64,000 bases of DNA from Actinomyces sp. (GTDB lineage Bacteria > Actinomycetota > Actinomycetes > Actinomycetales > Actinomycetaceae). The position numbers and the translations under genes were made by a program. The stretch lies in contig NZ_JAUMUL010000002.1 of the NCBI RefSeq assembly GCF_030530635.1, positions 11,488 through 75,487 of the forward strand, written 5' to 3'. This document shows, piece after piece, positions 1-9,069 of this stretch. Below the pieces are notes generated by a model, which searched no databases, was not told where the DNA came from, and saw nothing but the letters and a program-made list of their open reading frames with translations. The first letter of the stretch is position 1. The number at the start of each line of letters is the position of its first letter.

Positions 1-52
1 CGTGGTGCTGGACGTGACCAGCAAGCCCCCCGCCACCATCGAGTGGGAGTAG
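1..52 (+). CDS. guaA: GMP synthetase, C-terminal end (partial gene)
   Basis: Sixteen complete codons and a TAG stop are visible; they read VVLDVTSKPPATIEWE, the conserved C-terminus of glutamine-hydrolysing GMP synthetase, which converts XMP to GMP in purine synthesis. The rest of the gene lies before the window. The same tail occurs again at 12208-12345 and in a diverged form at the end of the short paralogue at 13726. This is presumably the housekeeping copy, because its tail is the canonical form. The 3' end of guaA is a known integration site for genomic islands, and the defence genes begin just downstream. Confidence 0.9.
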   Translation, partial: VVLDVTSKPPATIEWE

Positions 53-55
53 CGG
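1..55. repeat. Left guaA-tail direct repeat (putative attL)
   Basis: The 55 bases from the window start are identical to 12294-12348 and then diverge at the sixth base after the TAG. The repeat may extend further left, outside the window: the right copy keeps GuaA-coding homology back to about 12208. This arrangement is what site-specific integration into the 3' end of guaA leaves behind. Confidence 0.75.
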
Positions 56-467
56 CTGACGACCGCATGCTGTGGAACTCCTAATGTCATGCCTTTACGT
101 GGCATTGGGGCAAGTCCTTCTGGCGACGGCGTTTTTCATGGCACGTAACTTGCACTACATGAGGAACCGTGGAAGGTAACGTTTTAATGAGAGGACGTTA
201 AAGGTGGGAAGGGGAGTCGCTGTTGCGGTAGGGTAGGCGTCGGCAAGTTCCTGGATGGAGTTGAGTGGGGGGCGTTCCTGATGGGCAGAGATAGCGAGAA
301 CACGGGGATGTCAGCGATTCTTCGATGGAGGCGCCCAATAGCGACAAGGCTAACGCCTCCGGGAATCCGTGTCGCGCATTCGAAGAGGGTGTGGGGTCGC
401 GCAGGGCGAGATATTCTGGCGCTAATCGTAAACTCGCGTATGGCATACTGACCGGTTTAGGGTAGTT
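53..467. other. Gene-free left end of the island
   Basis: About 415 bases separate the guaA stop from the first island gene. I see no convincing coding sequence: the one longer minus-strand frame (198-446) has no recognisable motif. A short hairpin ATGCC/GGCAT lies near 88-105. No promoter with both a good -35 and a good -10 box is evident. The promoter of the defence operon must nevertheless lie here, since the next six genes have no other gap long enough for one. Confidence 0.5.
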
Positions 468-3400
468 ATGGAACCAGCCTATTTCAATAATCGATCACGA
501 ATTGTTAAGGACGATCTTGTGGCGCGGATCGAGATGGGTGACCGTCTCTCCGTTGCCGCTTCGGTCTTCTCTATGTACGCCTACCGGGAGCTGGCCGAAC
601 AGCTAGAGGGCCTTGAGGAGTTCCGCTTCATCTTCACCTCCGATGCGTTCACTACAACTCGTCCCAAGCGCGAGAAGCGGGAGTTCTACATCCCGCGTCT
701 CTCTCGTGAGCAAGGCCTCTTCGGTACGCAGTTCGAGATCAAACTGCGCAACGAGTTGACGCAGAAGGCGGTGGCCTCCGAGTGTGCCGACTGGATACGA
801 CGTAAGGCGCGTTTCAAGTCCTTCTCCAACGACGGCCACATGGACTCCTTCTTGGAGGTACGAAAGCCGGAGGACGACATCGCCTACCTTCCGTTTGACG
901 AGTTCACTACCAGCAAGCTCGGTACCGAGCGCGGCGAGTCGGGGTTCTCGACGACCATGCGGCTGGACGCGAGCCAGTCGCGTGAGTGCCTGCGCAACTT
1001 CGACGAGGCGTGGGAGTCAGGACAGCTGCAGGACGTCACCGACGCGGTCATCGACTCGATATCGACCATGTACGCCGAGAACGCACCGGAGCTGGTCTAC
1101 TATGCAGCGCTCTACCGCATTTTCAATGAGTTCCTGGACGACATATCGGACGACGTGCTGCCCAACGAGGGCACGGGATTCCAGCAGTCAGCCATCTGGG
1201 GCAAGCTCTACGACTTTCAGCGCGACGCTGCGCTCGCCATCATCAACAAGCTCGAGACCTACGACGGCTGCATCCTGGCCGACTCTGTGGGCTTGGGCAA
1301 GACGTTCACGGCACTAGCGGTTATCAAGTACTACGAGAGCCGCAACCGTAACGTGCTGGTGCTCTGTCCCAAGAAGCTTAAGGACAACTGGCTCACCTAC
1401 AACCAGAATCTGGTGAACAACCCTATCGCCGCAGACCGGCTGCGCTACGATGTGCTCTACCACACCGACATGTCGCGCGACCGGGGCATGAGCGAGACTG
1501 GAATACCGCTAGACCGCATCAACTGGGGCGCGTACGACCTGGTCGTGATCGACGAGAGCCACAACTTCCGTAACGGGGCGGACACGGCCTCGAAGAATGA
1601 CGACAGGGAGAACCGCTATCAGCGTCTGCTCGCTCGCGTGATACAGGAGGGCGTGAGGACGAAGGTGCTAATGCTGTCGGCCACCCCGGTGAACAACCGC
1701 TTCCGCGACCTGAGAAATCAGCTCGCCTTGGCGTACGCGGGCGACGGCTCCAAGTGGGAGGGGCGGCTGCGGCTCGACAACGACATCGAGACCGTGTTCC
1801 GCAACGCCCAGGTGGTGTTCACGCGGTGGAGCAAGCTGCCGCCTGACCAGCGCACCACGCTGGCGCTCACGCGGATGCTGGACTTCGAGTTCTTCGAGGT
1901 ACTTGACCAGGTGACCGTGGCACGTTCTCGCAAGCACATCCAGCGCCACTACGACATGCAGGCGCTCGGACCGTTCCCGAGGCGCAACAAGCCGATATCC
2001 AAGCGCCCGCACCTCTCGACGATGCCGGGCGCCATCAGCTACCACGAGATCTACGAGGAGCTGGAGGACCTGAGCCTGGCGATCTACATCCCGTCTCAGT
2101 ACCTGCACCAGTCGAAGGTGAGCAAGTACGCCGGCGAGAACGGCGGCAACCTGACCATGGCGGGCCGCGAGACGGGCCTGCGCAAGCTCATGAACGCCAA
2201 CCTGCTCAAGCGCCTCGAGAGCTCGGTATGGTCGTTCCGTATGACGCTCGAGCGCATCCTCGGCTACATGTCCGCGACGCTCGAGGTGATAGACGCCTAC
2301 AAGGTGAACCGCAGCCAGCGCATCGTCGTCGAGGACACGAGCTCACAGTTCGACTTCGATCTGGACGACGAGGAGATGTTCTTCGAGGTTGGAGGCAAGA
2401 CCAAGATAGACCTCGAGGACATGGACTGGCTGAGCTGGGAGCGCGACATCGCGGCCGACGTAGAGACCATCAACGTGCTGCTGAGCATGATCAAGGACAT
2501 CGACCCGGCGCACGACGCCAAGCTCGTGGAGCTCTGCGACCAGCTGCGTGGCAAGGTCGAGGCGCCGATAAACCCCGGCAACAAGAAGGTGATGATCTTC
2601 ACCGCGTTCGCCGACACCGCCGAGTACCTGTACGAGCATGTGAGCGCGTTCGCCAAGCGGGAGCTCGGGCTGGAGACGGCGGTCGTGACCGGCACGAGGC
2701 CGGGCAGCAGCACCATCAAGCAGATTCCGGCCGACATGGGCTCCATCCTCGCGTGCTTCTCGCCTGTGTCGAAGGAGCGCGCCGTTGTAGCCAAGCAGCT
2801 CGAGGGACACGACATCGACATCCTGATTGCGACCGACTGCATATCCGAGGGCCAGAACCTGCAGGACTGCGACTACCTGATCAACTACGACATCCACTGG
2901 AACCCCGTGCGCATCGTGCAGCGCTTCGGCCGCATCGACCGCATCGGCTCGAAGAACGACGTGATCCAGCTGGTGAACTACTGGCCGGACATTGAGCTGG
3001 ACGAGTACATCAAGCTCAAGGCGCGTGTAGAGGAACGCATGCGCATAACCGTGATGACCTCCACGGGCGACGACGACTACATCAACGAGGAGGAGAAGGG
3101 CGATCTGGAGTACCGCGAGCGTCAGCTCCGCCAGATGCAGGAGGAGGTCATCGACCTGGAGGACGTGAGCGGCGGCGTGTCGATCACCGACCTGGGCCTC
3201 AACGACTTCCGCATGGACCTAGTGGTTTACTACAAGGCCAACCCAGAGGTCGACCGGCTGCCGAGCGGCATCCACGCCGTGGTGGCGGGCGACGAGCCGG
3301 GCGTGATCTTCGTGCTGAGGAACGTGAACCCCGGTGTGAACATCCAGGGCAGGAACCACCTGCACCCGTTCTACCTCGTGTACGTGAAGGACGATGGCGA

Positions 3401-3701
3401 GGTGCTTCACGGGCACCTGGATCCTAAGGACGCGCTCGACGCCATGCGCCTGCTCTGCCGTGGCAAGAGCGAGCCCGACGCCGCGCTCTGCAAGGCGTTC
3501 AACCGCGAGACCAAGAACGGACGCGACATGCGGAGGCAGGCACGCCTGCTCAAGGACGCCGTTGGCTCCATTATCGAGGCCAAGGCCGAGAGCGACATCG
3601 ACAGCTTCTTCGCCGGCGGTACGACGAGCTTCCTGGAGAACGACGTGGAGGGGCTGGACGACTTCGAGCTCGTGTGCTTCCTGGCGGTGAGGCAATGCTA
3701 G
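468..3701 (+). CDS. SNF2-type helicase with PLD-like N-terminal domain
   Basis: A 1077-residue superfamily 2 helicase/translocase. Residues ~15-200 resemble a phospholipase D-like nuclease domain, but its catalytic HxK motif is degenerate (GHMDS near residue 122). Walker A (DSVGLGKT) is near residue 271, a DESH box near 360, and SATPVNNR (motif III) near 405. The C-terminal helicase lobe has IATDCISEGQN near 787 and QRFGRIDRIGS (motif VI) near 825. The family includes DISARM DrmD-like helicases and helicases found beside DUF4391 and type III R-M genes. It heads the island operon, and its stop overlaps the next start (ATGCTAG). It probably translocates on or remodels foreign DNA; the exact role is unknown. 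Confidence 0.85.
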   Translation: MEPAYFNNRSRIVKDDLVARIEMGDRLSVAASVFSMYAYRELAEQLEGLEEFRFIFTSDAFTTTRPKREKREFYIPRLSREQGLFGTQFEIKLRNELTQKAVASECADWIRRKARFKSFSNDGHMDSFLEVRKPEDDIAYLPFDEFTTSKLGTERGESGFSTTMRLDASQSRECLRNFDEAWESGQLQDVTDAVIDSISTMYAENAPELVYYAALYRIFNEFLDDISDDVLPNEGTGFQQSAIWGKLYDFQRDAALAIINKLETYDGCILADSVGLGKTFTALAVIKYYESRNRNVLVLCPKKLKDNWLTYNQNLVNNPIAADRLRYDVLYHTDMSRDRGMSETGIPLDRINWGAYDLVVIDESHNFRNGADTASKNDDRENRYQRLLARVIQEGVRTKVLMLSATPVNNRFRDLRNQLALAYAGDGSKWEGRLRLDNDIETVFRNAQVVFTRWSKLPPDQRTTLALTRMLDFEFFEVLDQVTVARSRKHIQRHYDMQALGPFPRRNKPISKRPHLSTMPGAISYHEIYEELEDLSLAIYIPSQYLHQSKVSKYAGENGGNLTMAGRETGLRKLMNANLLKRLESSVWSFRMTLERILGYMSATLEVIDAYKVNRSQRIVVEDTSSQFDFDLDDEEMFFEVGGKTKIDLEDMDWLSWERDIAADVETINVLLSMIKDIDPAHDAKLVELCDQLRGKVEAPINPGNKKVMIFTAFADTAEYLYEHVSAFAKRELGLETAVVTGTRPGSSTIKQIPADMGSILACFSPVSKERAVVAKQLEGHDIDILIATDCISEGQNLQDCDYLINYDIHWNPVRIVQRFGRIDRIGSKNDVIQLVNYWPDIELDEYIKLKARVEERMRITVMTSTGDDDYINEEEKGDLEYRERQLRQMQEEVIDLEDVSGGVSITDLGLNDFRMDLVVYYKANPEVDRLPSGIHAVVAGDEPGVIFVLRNVNPGVNIQGRNHLHPFYLVYVKDDGEVLHGHLDPKDALDAMRLLCRGKSEPDAALCKAFNRETKNGRDMRRQARLLKDAVGSIIEAKAESDIDSFFAGGTTSFLENDVEGLDDFELVCFLAVRQC

Positions 3702-4300
3702 GGCTGCCGAGTACGACCGAGGTGGGACGCCGCCTGCCCAAGGAGGCGTTCTACCGGAACCTCAAACTGGACGCGAGGACGCGCGACGAGTTCGTGCACC
3801 ACATAGAGTCCATCACCATCGCCAACAGCATCAAGCCTTCGACTGCGAACCTCGACGACGGCGCGACCGTGCACGAGATCATGGTGCTCGACGTGCGCCT
3901 CAAGGGTGACGAACAGCCGATGCGGGCCATCGAGGCCATAGCCAGCGCGAATCCGCACAAGCTCGTCTTCCATACCGAGCCGGGCGGCGTGACCTACGTG
4001 CTCCGCAAGGGCATGCAGTCGTCGGTATCGATCGACACCCTCGACCTCGCAGGCAAGAACCTCGACACCGCATGGGACTCCATCTGTTCGCAGGTCATCT
4101 TCGGCGATGCCAACGGCACCGACGTGGACGCCCGCGTCGACCACGCAAAGCGGAGGGCTGACTTGGAGGAAGAGATAGCGAAGCTTGACGCGGCATGCAG
4201 GAAGGCGAGGCAGATCAACCGAAAGAACGAGCTGTTCGCGCAACTCAAGGCAAGACAGCGCGAACTACGGCAGCTCGAGGCTGCCGAGAAGGGAATCTAG
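3695..4300 (+). CDS. DUF4391 family protein
   Basis: A 201-residue protein. The ATG at 3695 is chosen because a GGTGAGG ribosome site precedes it and it overlaps the helicase stop; an in-frame GTG at 3674 is possible. The N-terminal LGLPSTTEVGRRLPK and the central HEIMVLDVRLKG segment fit DUF4391, a family of unknown function often encoded between a helicase and a type III-like methyltransferase. The C-terminal 55 residues are charged and probably a coiled coil (DLEEEIAKLDAA, then KARQRELRQLEAAEK), suggesting a bridging or assembly role. Its place second in a coupled operon implies it works with the helicase. Function is not established. Confidence 0.75.
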   Translation: MLGLPSTTEVGRRLPKEAFYRNLKLDARTRDEFVHHIESITIANSIKPSTANLDDGATVHEIMVLDVRLKGDEQPMRAIEAIASANPHKLVFHTEPGGVTYVLRKGMQSSVSIDTLDLAGKNLDTAWDSICSQVIFGDANGTDVDARVDHAKRRADLEEEIAKLDAACRKARQINRKNELFAQLKARQRELRQLEAAEKGI

Positions 4301-5236
4301 ATGGCGGCAGAAACACTCGTTCATGCGAACGATGAAGAATCCCCTGAAGAAGAGCTTGTCGCCCTACTGCATAGGGTGCTTGGCTCCTGCAATATTAGTT
4401 TTCTATTTGGCGCCGGTGTCAATGGGAGGGCGTTCCCGTTCTTCGCACAGTTCCGCGACACGATCGACAGGATGCACGAGCTTGGTCTTTCCGAGGACGG
4501 CATCGAAGAGGCCCTGCAAGGCTGCGATGACGATGCTATCCGCCAGAAAGTGTTCGATACCTTTATCAATGAGTTCAACAGCAAGACCTACTCATTAGAA
4601 AATCAGTCGATCGTGAATCTCCGCAGGCTGCTCTCTGCGACTCATCGGGCAGTTAGCAGGGCTGAGAACCGCCACCATGAGAGCAAGCGCGTAAATGTGT
4701 TCACCTTGAACTACGACCGCATTGTCGAGGAGGTCCTGGAAACAAGCGGCTACTTCAACTACGTGCTAAAGCGCGACACGAAATCGTTTCTGCCCTTCAA
4801 TGTCGTAGGCTACGACACCCAGACCAGATCATTCTTGCCCACCTTCGCCGTCTACAAGCTGCATGGTTCGGTTGGTGCTGACCGACAGCTTGCCAGCGAT
4901 GGCATCGTCTTTCCCGGGCAAGACAAGCTTGGCAGCATTATATCCGAGTTCTACGAGACGCTGTTCGCCATGAAGAGCGAGCTGCTACGCAAGAACGCCA
5001 CGCTCTTCGTCATCGGATACTCCTGGGCAGACGAACATGTGAACAGCGTGATCAATAGCGCCATTGACAGTGGGTTGACCGTGGTTTTCCCGCAATACAG
5101 TGCGGATACGATTATACCGGAATGGCTTGCCGAAAGGGCCATCGTGATCCCGCCAGGAGAACTGGGAGAAGACGGGAAGCCTTGCGATACGACGAAAACC
5201 CTTGCAGCGATATTCGAGAAGGCGATGAACTTATGA
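4301..5236 (+). CDS. SIR2-domain protein of a SIR2-HerA defence pair
   Basis: A 311-residue SIR2-like protein starting at the base after the DUF4391 stop. Rossmann-type NAD-binding motifs are visible: FLFGAG near residue 37, TLNYD at 135-139, the catalytic KLHGS with His188, and VIGYSWADEH near 238. Defence SIR2 proteins of this kind act as NAD+ glycohydrolases that deplete NAD+ during infection (established for the family), and one known class works with a HerA ATPase. The next gene, overlapping by ATGA, encodes such an ATPase. The gene is markedly less GC-rich than the helicase. It is inferred to be the toxic effector of the island. Confidence 0.85.
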   Translation: MAAETLVHANDEESPEEELVALLHRVLGSCNISFLFGAGVNGRAFPFFAQFRDTIDRMHELGLSEDGIEEALQGCDDDAIRQKVFDTFINEFNSKTYSLENQSIVNLRRLLSATHRAVSRAENRHHESKRVNVFTLNYDRIVEEVLETSGYFNYVLKRDTKSFLPFNVVGYDTQTRSFLPTFAVYKLHGSVGADRQLASDGIVFPGQDKLGSIISEFYETLFAMKSELLRKNATLFVIGYSWADEHVNSVINSAIDSGLTVVFPQYSADTIIPEWLAERAIVIPPGELGEDGKPCDTTKTLAAIFEKAMNL

Positions 5237-7014
5237 ACGTAGGACGCATAACACGTGTTGACGGCGTACGGGTCTCGGCTGCCTTCTACGAACGAATGCA
5301 GCCATTCCTGGTAGAGGCCGGCAAACCAATTGCCTCGCCCCGGATAAACTCATTTGTCAAGACTGGTGTCGGGCTCGATACAGTTATCTGTCAAATTGTT
5401 GGCGAACATGAAGCGGAGTTCGACAAGAAAAGCGAGATAACGCGGGTAGAGCAGTCGGCCCCCACTGGTGCCTTTGCTGTCGATCTGGAAGTGCGCGGAC
5501 ACATTAGCAATGGCGAGTTCAAGGGAGGATTGAGATGCCTGCCTATCGTTGGGGCGACAATCGAAACTCTCGATGGAGAGGAACTCGCGATGCTGTACTC
5601 CACACATGGAGCTACGACTATGTGTATCGGCAAGAGTTTGTTCGACGAGACAAACAGCGTCTTCCTCGATGCTGGCAAACTCATGGCCAGCCATATTGGC
5701 GTGTTTGGGAACACCGGAAGTGGTAAGTCAAATACGCTCGCAAGCATACTGCACAAGTACACTGAGCTAATTCCAAAGAGATCGAGCAGCGCACGAATCA
5801 TCATCTTCGATCTCAACAACGAGTATGGCGGTGATGCTATCGTTCCGATACGGGAAAAGGCGGTATACCATCTTGACACACGGAGGAAGGTTAATGTCGG
5901 TCGTGATCGAATACCGCTTGATCTCAGCGAGCTTGACGAGGACAGTTGGGGAACAATACTTAGGGCTACTCAAAAGACGCAAATGCCAGTAGTGAGGCGA
6001 GCATTCCGGCGTTGGAAGAATGAAGCGATTGAGCAATTCATAATAGAGCTGCGGAAGTCGATCGCCGATAGGCGGACGACTCTCTTCTATACCCTACGTA
6101 ACTACTGCGCCGATGAACTCAGTGGCATCGATGAACTCGCTTACCATACGAAGAATAACTGTTTCTACTACGCGACTGGTCTTAGGGCTGGCAAGAGTCA
6201 CGCATTTGTAGACACCGAGGCCGACCTGGAAGAGATCGCCTTTAGATCCAAGCCAAGTAGGCTTTATGAGTTCTACTTCTGGCTTGTGCTCGAAGCGTCA
6301 CGAGCGGCGGAGAGTGGTATGAATTTTGAGTTCGTACAGCCGCTATTGCCTCGCGCAAAGGGTGTTGTTGGAGACCTTGAAAAGCTATTCGACAATAGCG
6401 AACACGCCAGTATCGCTTCTATTCTTAACGATAATGTCATGGCAGTTGTACAGCTGGGCGATGTTAATGCCGGGAGTCGCGAGATGTTGCCTTCGCTACT
6501 CGCTGAACTGGTCATGAAGGATGCGGCTGAAAACAAAGGCGACGGCACTCCAACTATTGTCACAACATTGGTTGTTGATGAAGCACACAACCTGCTTGGC
6601 TATGATGCTGAGCAATCCGACTTGGTGCACGACAATACACTGAGAGTATTTGAGCGAATTATCAAGGAAGGACGTAAGTATGGCGTTTTTCTTGGTCTTG
6701 CTAGCCAGAGGCCAAGCGACATTTCGCCGACTATCACCTCACAGATACACAACTACTTTATCCATAAGCTGGTGAATCCCAACGACATCGGGCGTATTCG
6801 AAAGACCGTCAGCTTTATGGGTGAAAGCAGCCTGTCCATGCTTACTGCACTTGGTCAGGGAGAATGTATCGTAAGTGGACCTTCGCTCTATATGCCCCAA
6901 TATGTCTATATAGAACAACTTGAGAAAGACAACCAGCCGAATAGCAGCGACATGCAGCTATTTGGCGCAGGCGGAATACTGCAGGAAGACGACTTTAGCT
7001 TGCTGGAGGACTAA
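5233..7014 (+). CDS. herA: HerA-type hexameric ATPase (DUF87)
   Basis: A 593-residue ATPase; the ATG at 5233 overlaps the SIR2 stop, and an upstream in-frame extension to 5122 would overlap it by over 100 bases, so it is rejected. The N-terminal ~130 residues look like the HAS-barrel of HerA proteins. Walker A (GNTGSGKSNT) is near residue 160 and Walker B (LVVDEAHNLLG) near 446, followed by GLASQRPSDI. HerA proteins form hexameric rings that move on DNA; in SIR2-HerA systems the ring assembles with SIR2. Sampled GC is about 50%, the lowest in the island. It is followed after two bases by mod. Confidence 0.87.
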   Translation: MNVGRITRVDGVRVSAAFYERMQPFLVEAGKPIASPRINSFVKTGVGLDTVICQIVGEHEAEFDKKSEITRVEQSAPTGAFAVDLEVRGHISNGEFKGGLRCLPIVGATIETLDGEELAMLYSTHGATTMCIGKSLFDETNSVFLDAGKLMASHIGVFGNTGSGKSNTLASILHKYTELIPKRSSSARIIIFDLNNEYGGDAIVPIREKAVYHLDTRRKVNVGRDRIPLDLSELDEDSWGTILRATQKTQMPVVRRAFRRWKNEAIEQFIIELRKSIADRRTTLFYTLRNYCADELSGIDELAYHTKNNCFYYATGLRAGKSHAFVDTEADLEEIAFRSKPSRLYEFYFWLVLEASRAAESGMNFEFVQPLLPRAKGVVGDLEKLFDNSEHASIASILNDNVMAVVQLGDVNAGSREMLPSLLAELVMKDAAENKGDGTPTIVTTLVVDEAHNLLGYDAEQSDLVHDNTLRVFERIIKEGRKYGVFLGLASQRPSDISPTITSQIHNYFIHKLVNPNDIGRIRKTVSFMGESSLSMLTALGQGECIVSGPSLYMPQYVYIEQLEKDNQPNSSDMQLFGAGGILQEDDFSLLED

Positions 7015-7016
7015 CC

Positions 7017-9059
7017 ATGGAAAGAATTGAACGAGTCACGCCCGACATTACGCAGGAGAACGTAGCGCGGCTTGTCGAGTTGTTCCCATCGGTTGCGACC
7101 GAGGTCGCTGACGCGAAGGGCAACACGCAGAGGGCAATCAACTTCGACGCCCTGCGCGAGCTGTTGGGTGACGTGGCCGAGGGAGGGCGCGAGCGCTACC
7201 AGTTCACCTGGCCGGGTAAGCGTGATGCGAAGTCGTTGGCACGCACTCCCTGCAATGGGACGATGCGGCCCGAGCGCGGGCGCAGCGTCAACTGGGATAC
7301 AACTGGGAACCTGTATATCGAGGGCGATAACCTTGCGGCGCTCAAACTTATGCGGGAGACTTACGCGGGCAGGATCAAGCTGATATACATTGATCCGCCG
7401 TACAACACGGGGCATGACTTTGTGTATGATGATGACTTCGCGCGTAGTCGGGAGGAATATGACGCTGAGAGCGGCGACTATGACGAGCAAGGTGGCCGGC
7501 TAGTAGCCAACTTGGAAAGCAATGGCCGATTCCACTCGGACTGGTGTTCAATGATGTATCCACGCCTACTCTTGGCGCGGGATCTCTTAAGCGGGGACGG
7601 TTCTATTTTCATCAGTATTGATGACGGTGAATTGATGAACGTCCGAAAGATCTGTGACGAGATATTCGGACAGTCGTGCTTTGTCGCCGACATTTCGTGG
7701 CAGAGGTCCTATTCGCCGCGCAACGACGCGAAGGGGTTACCGCGCGAGGTTGAACATTTAGTTGCGTACGGCAAATGTCCGGCCTGGATTCCTAACAGGC
7801 TTCCTCGAACCGATGAGATGAATTCTAGCTACAGGCAGTTGGACGGAGATAAGTCGCCGTGGGCGAGCGATAACCCATTTGCGCCCGGCGCGAAGACCCA
7901 CCAAGGCATGGTCTATGCAATACAGCATGCGTTTACCGGCGAGCTGATTTACCCGCCATCCGGACGTTGCTGGACTTTTGAACAATCGCAAATGCTCGAG
8001 CACATGCGGGGGTGGACGGGGTACCACCTTGAGGACATCGGAGATGACGAGACGCGTGCGATGATCTGCGGCGTAAATGCTGCAGATATTCGCAAGGGTG
8101 TCCCGGCGATTATGCTAGATAAACCCCTTGGCGAAGCGCGTGAAGAAGCGCAAGCCGTAATGGACGAAGGCCCCTGGCCCAAGTTCTACTTCACGCGTGG
8201 CGGCGAGGGCGGAATCCGTCGCAAGACGTATCTTGCTGGACTTGACGGTAAAATGCCGACTAATTTTTGGCCATGTTCGGAAGTTGGGCATACTGACGAG
8301 GCGAAGAAAGGGCTTAAAGCGCTCTTTGACGGCAGGGCGCCCTTCGACACGCCTAAGCCAGTTCGCCTCATGGAGCGCATTCTCACTATAGCGAGCGATC
8401 CCGACTCCCTCGTTCTCGACTTTTTCTCCGGATCTGCGAGCATGGCCCACGCCGTCATGCAAAAGAACGCTGAAGACGGCGGCACTCGTAGGTTCATCCT
8501 TGTGCAGATTCCGGAGGAGACCACCGGAGAGTATGCGAGTCTGTGTGAGATTGGCGAAGAACGCATACGGCGGGCTGGTGCCATGGTCGTCCGTGAGATT
8601 GATGGAGCAAACCGTCAGCTCGATCTCGGTGAGCTGTCGAAGCCGGTGCCCGATGTTGGCTTCCGGGTCCTTCGCATCGACAGCTCGAATTACTTCGACA
8701 CGCGCGTCGAGCCAGGTATGCAGACACAAGTCAACCTCTTCGAGTTTGTAGACAACCTAAAGGAGGATCGTACGCCAGATGATCTGCTCTTCCAGGTGTT
8801 GCCCGCATTCCGCATCCCATACTCCGCTCACATCGAGCAGTTCGACGTCGACGGCGTGACCTGCTTCAACGTGAACGAAGGCCAGCTCATCGCCTGCTTC
8901 GATACTGAGGCTGACACGAACGTAATCGAGAGAATCGCGCAGGAACGGCCCATATACGCCGTGTTCCGTGACGCATCGCTAGCCGATGACTCTGCTGCCG
9001 CGAACTTCGAGGAGCTGTTCAAGACCTACAGCCCCGACACCATCCGTCGAGTGATCTAG
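7017..9059 (+). CDS. mod: Type III R-M DNA methyltransferase (Mod), beta class
   Basis: A 680-residue adenine-N6 methyltransferase. The motif order is DPPYNTG first (D126-Y129) and the AdoMet-binding FFSGSASMAHAV later (near 468), which is the beta-class arrangement of type III Mod subunits. Upstream of DPPY is the family-typical IEGDNLAALKLM. The middle (~190-400) is the presumed target-recognition domain and is less GC-rich than the ends. Mod methylates one strand of an asymmetric site and guides Res. The gene begins two bases after herA stops and is followed after ten bases by res. Confidence 0.92.
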   Translation: MERIERVTPDITQENVARLVELFPSVATEVADAKGNTQRAINFDALRELLGDVAEGGRERYQFTWPGKRDAKSLARTPCNGTMRPERGRSVNWDTTGNLYIEGDNLAALKLMRETYAGRIKLIYIDPPYNTGHDFVYDDDFARSREEYDAESGDYDEQGGRLVANLESNGRFHSDWCSMMYPRLLLARDLLSGDGSIFISIDDGELMNVRKICDEIFGQSCFVADISWQRSYSPRNDAKGLPREVEHLVAYGKCPAWIPNRLPRTDEMNSSYRQLDGDKSPWASDNPFAPGAKTHQGMVYAIQHAFTGELIYPPSGRCWTFEQSQMLEHMRGWTGYHLEDIGDDETRAMICGVNAADIRKGVPAIMLDKPLGEAREEAQAVMDEGPWPKFYFTRGGEGGIRRKTYLAGLDGKMPTNFWPCSEVGHTDEAKKGLKALFDGRAPFDTPKPVRLMERILTIASDPDSLVLDFFSGSASMAHAVMQKNAEDGGTRRFILVQIPEETTGEYASLCEIGEERIRRAGAMVVREIDGANRQLDLGELSKPVPDVGFRVLRIDSSNYFDTRVEPGMQTQVNLFEFVDNLKEDRTPDDLLFQVLPAFRIPYSAHIEQFDVDGVTCFNVNEGQLIACFDTEADTNVIERIAQERPIYAVFRDASLADDSAAANFEELFKTYSPDTIRRVI

Positions 9060-9069
9060 GGGTCGAGCC

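Noticed and set aside
198..446. 82-residue minus-strand gene at the island's left end
   Set aside because: No motif, no ribosome site and an unusual composition; more likely non-coding DNA.
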